A stretch of DNA of 64,000 bases from Nitrospirales bacterium (GTDB lineage: Bacteria; Nitrospirota; Nitrospiria; Nitrospirales; UBA8639), in the NCBI GenBank assembly GCA_021604005.1, contig BQIV01000013.1, positions 45,658 to 109,657 on the forward strand. The letters run 5' to 3'. Positions 63,873 through 64,000 of this stretch are shown piece after piece; position 1 is the stretch's first letter, and each line of letters begins with the position of its first letter. A program made the translations under genes and the position numbers. Under the pieces are notes generated by a model. That model searched no databases. It saw only the letters and a list, made by a program, of their open reading frames with translations, and was not told where the DNA came from.

Positions 63873-64000
63873 ATGAATAAACAATCCGTTAAACCGCACA
63901 GAAAAAGTCACCCGAAAAATATTAATCTTCGAGTGAAACCCCATACACGTTCGTTAATAGACCGCGCATGCGCCATCACTGATAAGACGGTGACGGAATT
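63873..64000 (+). CDS. DUF1778 / TacA-type antitoxin, N-terminal part (cut by window end)
   Basis: Only the first 42 codons are in the window. After a basic lead come NINLRVKPHTRSLIDRACAI and TDKTVTEF, the ribbon-helix-helix of DUF1778 antitoxins that pair with GNAT acetyltransferase toxins (TacAT). The AGGGA ribosome site and the promoter with palindrome upstream fit an autoregulated module. The toxin gene should follow just beyond the window. Confidence 0.8.
   Translation, partial: MNKQSVKPHRKSHPKNINLRVKPHTRSLIDRACAITDKTVTE

Noticed and set aside
1..64000. CRISPR array
   Set aside because: No regularly spaced repeat series was seen anywhere in the window.

Overview
The window looks like a chromosomal segment of a Gram-negative, autotrophic or mixotrophic bacterium of the phylum Nitrospirota, most plausibly a Nitrospira of moderate GC (roughly half G+C by eye). 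The main argument is the five-subunit 2-oxoacid:ferredoxin oxidoreductase set at 50.3-54.3 kb. This small-subunit architecture is known from Hydrogenobacter and Nitrospira, where it serves the reductive TCA cycle. A squalene-hopene cyclase, a full isc operon, Slp-type and TPR lipoproteins and an outer-membrane beta-barrel fit the same picture. The genus is an inference; no rRNA or other decisive marker is present.

Layout. 0.3-5 kb: squalene-hopene cyclase, a UDP-GlcNAc-type sugar dehydrogenase and a lone type IV pilin. 5-12.5 kb, minus strand: a run serC-serA-hisZ-dnaB-TPR lipoprotein. 12.8-17.6 kb: a small unknown protein, a TPR protein, a tandem ThyX-like protein and an NSS sodium symporter. 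17.6-22.5 kb: an accessory patch holding a zinc-ribbon protein, a duplicated scrap of the NSS transporter, four toxin-antitoxin loci in different states of decay (only phd-vapC looks intact) and a Uma2-type nuclease. 22.6-26.9 kb: a peroxide/iron cluster (PerR/Fur-like regulator, rubrerythrin, GlpC-like Fe-S oxidoreductase, DUF3501 protein), then an ErpA-like carrier and a tandem 6-pyruvoyl-tetrahydropterin-synthase-like protein.

27.0-39.8 kb: the most distinctive region. A tight minus-strand operon encodes a single-module type I polyketide synthase without thioesterase, a PLP alpha-oxoamine synthase, an RND/MMPL exporter, a LolA-like periplasmic carrier and an outer-membrane beta-barrel. A consensus sigma-54 promoter with two phased direct repeats upstream lies before it. 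I read this as a make-and-deliver pathway for an amino-polyketide or sphingoid-like envelope lipid, with a chain-release step (decarboxylative condensation with an amino acid) that replaces the missing thioesterase.

39.8-49.8 kb: a thioredoxin-fold protein with a CDPC motif, a peroxiredoxin, penicillin-binding protein 1A, the operon iscR-iscS-iscU-iscA-hscB-hscA-iscX, a divergent 2Fe-2S ferredoxin, and tRNA-Asn. 50.0-54.3 kb: the oxidoreductase operon (order E-A-B-G-D), whose Fe-S load matches the neighbouring isc genes. 54.6-64 kb: an unknown membrane protein, cysQ, trmFO-xerC-hslV-hslU, argB followed by a nicotinamidase-fold protein that has lost two catalytic residues, a TPR lipoprotein, an Slp-family lipoprotein, and the start of a DUF1778/TacA-type antitoxin cut by the window end.
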